This document shows, in pieces, positions 61,200 through 64,000 of a DNA stretch of 64,000 bases (position 1 is its first letter; the number at the start of each line of letters is the position of its first letter). Origin of the DNA: Glycine soja. Its lineage: Eukaryota > Streptophyta > Magnoliopsida > Fabales > Fabaceae. The stretch spans positions 8,887,223 through 8,951,222 of the forward strand of contig NC_041012.1 in assembly GCF_004193775.1 (NCBI RefSeq), given 5' to 3'. A program made the position numbers and the translations under genes. Below the pieces are notes generated by a model. It was not told the origin of the DNA and searched no databases. It saw nothing but the letters and a program-made list of their open reading frames with translations.

Positions 61200-62525
61200 A
61201 TAAAATTTCTCTAATTATTCATCCAAGTGTTGTTATTCAGTACAATTCATGCCCAGTTTTTTTTCACTCTCTTGTAATTTTAAGGATTACAATGAAATCG
61301 TGGCGGGAATTTCAAACTTTGCTGATTTAAATTTACAGTTGAGATAAAGGACCCGTACTTGTCATATCGCCAATACCAAAACATATATTATTGTTGGAGA
61401 TTCATGTACACTAAACAGAAAAGTCAAAAAAATTCATAAAGTTTAACCACTCAACGTTCTATGTTTCAAATGTTGTTCTTCTAGACAATTATGTTTTGGC
61501 GTATATTTTACAAAAACACTATTTAAACCAATCATACTAAACCAAACACCCCTTCTTTAGTTACACGTCCAAAAATGATTTTTATAATTACTATCAAAAC
61601 AATATAAACGACATAAATGCAAACGCTCACTGACCAGCAAGAGATCAACAAGTTCATGCAATCCAAACAAACACTAAATGACAGAAAGGATTCCATAATG
61701 TTCACCCCGGCTAACCTAATTTGGGAACTTCAAGTTTTGATAAATTTAGCAATGTTATATGTTACATCGCTTTCAATTAGATGCACCCATTAAAGTAAAA
61801 TGAAGATTAAATTTGCATGACAGTTCAGCTAGTGAATTGACCAATCAAAATATACTTTGATTCTGTTATATTAATTTCTTCTAAGAAATACTTGCCATAC
61901 ACATACTAATATACTTTCTCCATGTGTGATATTGTGAGCAACACCAGTTAAACAAAAATTGAGGCTCAAGTTTTGAAACAGGTCGTTTTGTGAATGTTAA
62001 TAATCTCATTGCCTTCTGTCATATGATTCTTTTCTTGTCTTAGTCCTATGTAGCTTAATTTCCGATATTTAAGATTTTATTGTACTTTATTTTTTACGAA
62101 TGGTCCTCCTTAATTATTCCTTATTTGATGCTTAAATCAATCAATGTCAAGCTTTAAATATAACAAGATTATTCGTTCCCCCATATCTCTAATCAGCCTT
62201 TATGTACCTGACACGCACCTGATTTCAATCATTTTGATCCTAACAAGTTGATTAATGAATATATACAAAACACGAAAACTAATAGAAGAAAACTTTGGAA
62301 AATTCCTAAGCATTAATAAGCTTCAAAAAATATGAAAATATGCTACTATCAAGCTTCTAATCAAATCTTTTTTTGGAACCAGATTCGTTATTTTAAACTG
62401 ATTCCCCTCTCTGAATGTAAGCTTTGGCTAATAAAATCTTCTCGTACTACTTCATTTCGTGGTCACAAGACCTTCCAACTTTTGGCAATTCAGATTCCCT
62501 AATTAGCTACAACCCACTACCCTGA
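61200..62525. other. Upstream region of the RADIALIS-like gene, no gene seen
   Basis: No coding frame. It should hold the distal promoter of the gene at 62738. Confidence 0.5.
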
Positions 62526-62529
62526 GCAA

Positions 62530-62536
62530 TATATAA
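62530..62536 (+). promoter_or_regulatory. TATA box of the RADIALIS-like gene
   Basis: TATATAA in the context CAATATATAAGC, about 205 bases before the ATG. A pyrimidine-rich leader (CTTTCTCTTCCTTTTC) follows. Confidence 0.65.
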
Positions 62537-62737
62537 GCATAGCTTCACTTGCATATTCTTACACAACCTTTCCCTTCAATTTAAGAAATAAAACACTCCT
62601 TGTTCTTTTTTCCCCTTATCATTAATCTTTCTCTTCCTTTTCTAGTTCTAGCTAGCAAAGTGCAACATTACAATCCCTCTTAGGCTCTTAGTTGAGAGAA
62701 GAGAAGAACCTAAATTATCATTTTTTATCAATCATTC

Positions 62738-63016
62738 ATGGCCTCAAGCTCTCTCAGCAAACAAAAGGCTTCTGACTCCTCTTGGACGCCAAAACAGAAC
62801 AAGCTGTTTGAAAAAGCACTTGCAAAATATGACAAGGATACCCCTGAGCGCTGGCAGAATGTAGCCAAAGCAGTAGGTGGAAAATCTGCAGATGAAGTTA
62901 AGAGACACTATGAAATCCTCTTGGAGGATCTCAGACACATAGAGTCTGGCCGTGTTCCTCTTCCCAAGTACAAGTCCACAGGAAGCAGCACCAATGTTGA
63001 TGAAGAAGAGAGGTAA
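62738..63016 (+). CDS. RADIALIS-like SANT/MYB transcription factor
   Basis: The product is a small nuclear single-repeat MYB/SANT protein. The domain spans about residues 15-64 ([20 protein letters not shown], then [20 protein letters not shown] and [11 protein letters not shown]), with the helix-anchoring aromatics Trp16, Trp39 and Tyr58. The following [12 protein letters not shown] is typical of the RADIALIS-like (RL/RSM) family, which acts in floral asymmetry and seedling or floral development, partly by competing with DIVARICATA-type MYBs for partners. Read straight through, the protein is 92 residues and stops at TAA (63014-63016). That TAA is part of a good splice donor, GAGAG|GTAATT (exon end 63012), and relatives often have a second exon adding a few residues. 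I did not find a convincing second exon before the window ends, so the C-terminus is uncertain. Confidence 0.9.
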   Translation: MASSSLSKQKASDSSWTPKQNKLFEKALAKYDKDTPERWQNVAKAVGGKSADEVKRHYEILLEDLRHIESGRVPLPKYKSTGSSTNVDEEER

Positions 63017-64000
63017 TTAATGCATCCTAACAATAACTCTATTTCCATCTTTTTTAATACACTAAATATTATACCAATACCATTAACTAACTACCTTTCT
63101 TCTAAATTCTAATACATCTCATGCATGCATTCTTCCATTCTGTCATTTTTTACAAAATGTGAGATAGAGGGGGTTGACTTACGTTGTAGTCCATCACACA
63201 GATAAAGATTATTACAATATAGTTGCAAAACCATATTTGATGCAAAACAATTAATCCTAATGTAAAAAAAGGAGCTGCAGCTGATGACTTCGGTAGCATT
63301 GCCCTGCAACTGGGTCACTAGATAGGAAGAAAAAGAAGAGACCAATAACTAAAGAAAAATATTACATGAACACCTAATATGCTATTTGACACCTAAAGAG
63401 AGGGAGAAAAATATAGGTATGATAGAGATTATAATATGATAGGAAAAGAGACACAAAGAGAAGTAAAAGGTGTTAGAGGAGTGTATAAAATAGTGAGATG
63501 TTTATGTATCATTACTCTAACTAAAACCATTGACACCTATTTTCAATTTTTGAATGTTTTTACACGTCACTTAACTTTGTTCCCGAAGCACCATTTTCTT
63601 GCACCAATACGACATAAAAATTACTTGTTATGCGCCACAAATTTCAGTTTCAAAATTCTACACTCAATTATTTAGTCACCTGTTCAATTTGACAGCTTAG
63701 CAAAGGCAAAATTTGGTATAACTGCTTTCACTTAAAACCTTTCTTTATGTCAAACTATTTTTTGAATTTGTGGCAAAGACTGTTAATTACACTGATTGAA
63801 GTCATGTAACAAGAATCTTGTTGCACTGCATAAGAGGAATATATTGACTATGCATGGAAGTTCAAAAATTTCAACAGTCTTTCAGTATTAGTTGAAAGTT
63901 ATAACTCAAGATTCTGTAGCAATAATGTTGCTTTTCTTTAGCTGGAGAATATTATGTCACATTGCAATAGCAATCCAAATGATCCGGAGCATGACAAAAC
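63017..64000. other. Likely intron or 3' flank of the RADIALIS-like gene
   Basis: No gene is supportable. Acceptor-like sites exist (for example TTTCTTTAG near 63941), but none is followed by a family-like C-terminus. An RL second exon may lie beyond the window. Confidence 0.4.

Overview
This is plant nuclear DNA. The genes are split by short AT-rich introns with GT-AG borders, the spacers are extremely AT-rich and full of transposon debris, and the products are plant-specific (a DUF241 protein, a plastid ADP-glucose pyrophosphorylase large subunit, a RADIALIS-like SANT factor). The style of the spacers and of the proteins suggests a legume, most likely Glycine. That is an inference from familiarity, not a search result.

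Layout. About 1.0-1.9 kb holds an intronless DUF241 gene on the minus strand. From 1.9 to 11.4 kb there is repeat-rich spacer: a CACTA-type end, a precise 160-bp tandem duplication, a long foldback MITE nested in an older repeat, a 92-bp (TA)n tract, and a small GC-richer island at 8.4 kb. From 11.6 to 16.2 kb lies a complete 14-exon AGPase large-subunit gene on the plus strand. From 18.25 to 21.6 kb lies a three-coding-exon minus-strand gene for a 763-residue protein I cannot name. From 21.7 to 29.0 kb the DNA is AT-rich with a LINE 3' remnant near 28.8 kb. From 29.1 to 34.0 kb lies a complete 11-exon SPB1/FtsJ rRNA methyltransferase gene on the plus strand, preceded by telo-box and site II motifs. 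From 35.2 to 38.2 kb there is an isoflavone-reductase-like gene broken by a frameshift and a stop. From 39.2 to 40.2 kb there is a decayed LINE on the minus strand. From 41.8 to 44.6 kb lies a complete seven-exon bHLH gene of the CIB1-like subgroup on the minus strand. From 45 to 62.5 kb I see no convincing gene, only repeats, MITEs and a few unassigned ORFs. At 62.7-63.0 kb a RADIALIS-like SANT gene begins on the plus strand.

The genes do not form a pathway. They are an ordinary plant neighbourhood: starch synthesis (AGPase), ribosome biogenesis (SPB1), transcription control (bHLH, RADIALIS-like), a former phenylpropanoid-type reductase, and two plant proteins of unknown role. Exon borders were worked out by hand: each junction keeps the reading frame and gives continuous family-like protein in the four multi-exon genes that look intact. 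I found no CRISPR array, tRNA, rRNA or recognisable miRNA hairpin, and nothing that amounts to a new biological system. The most useful observations are the double lesion in the reductase gene, the altered motifs in the AGPase subunit, the promoter motif sets and the nested transposon insertions.
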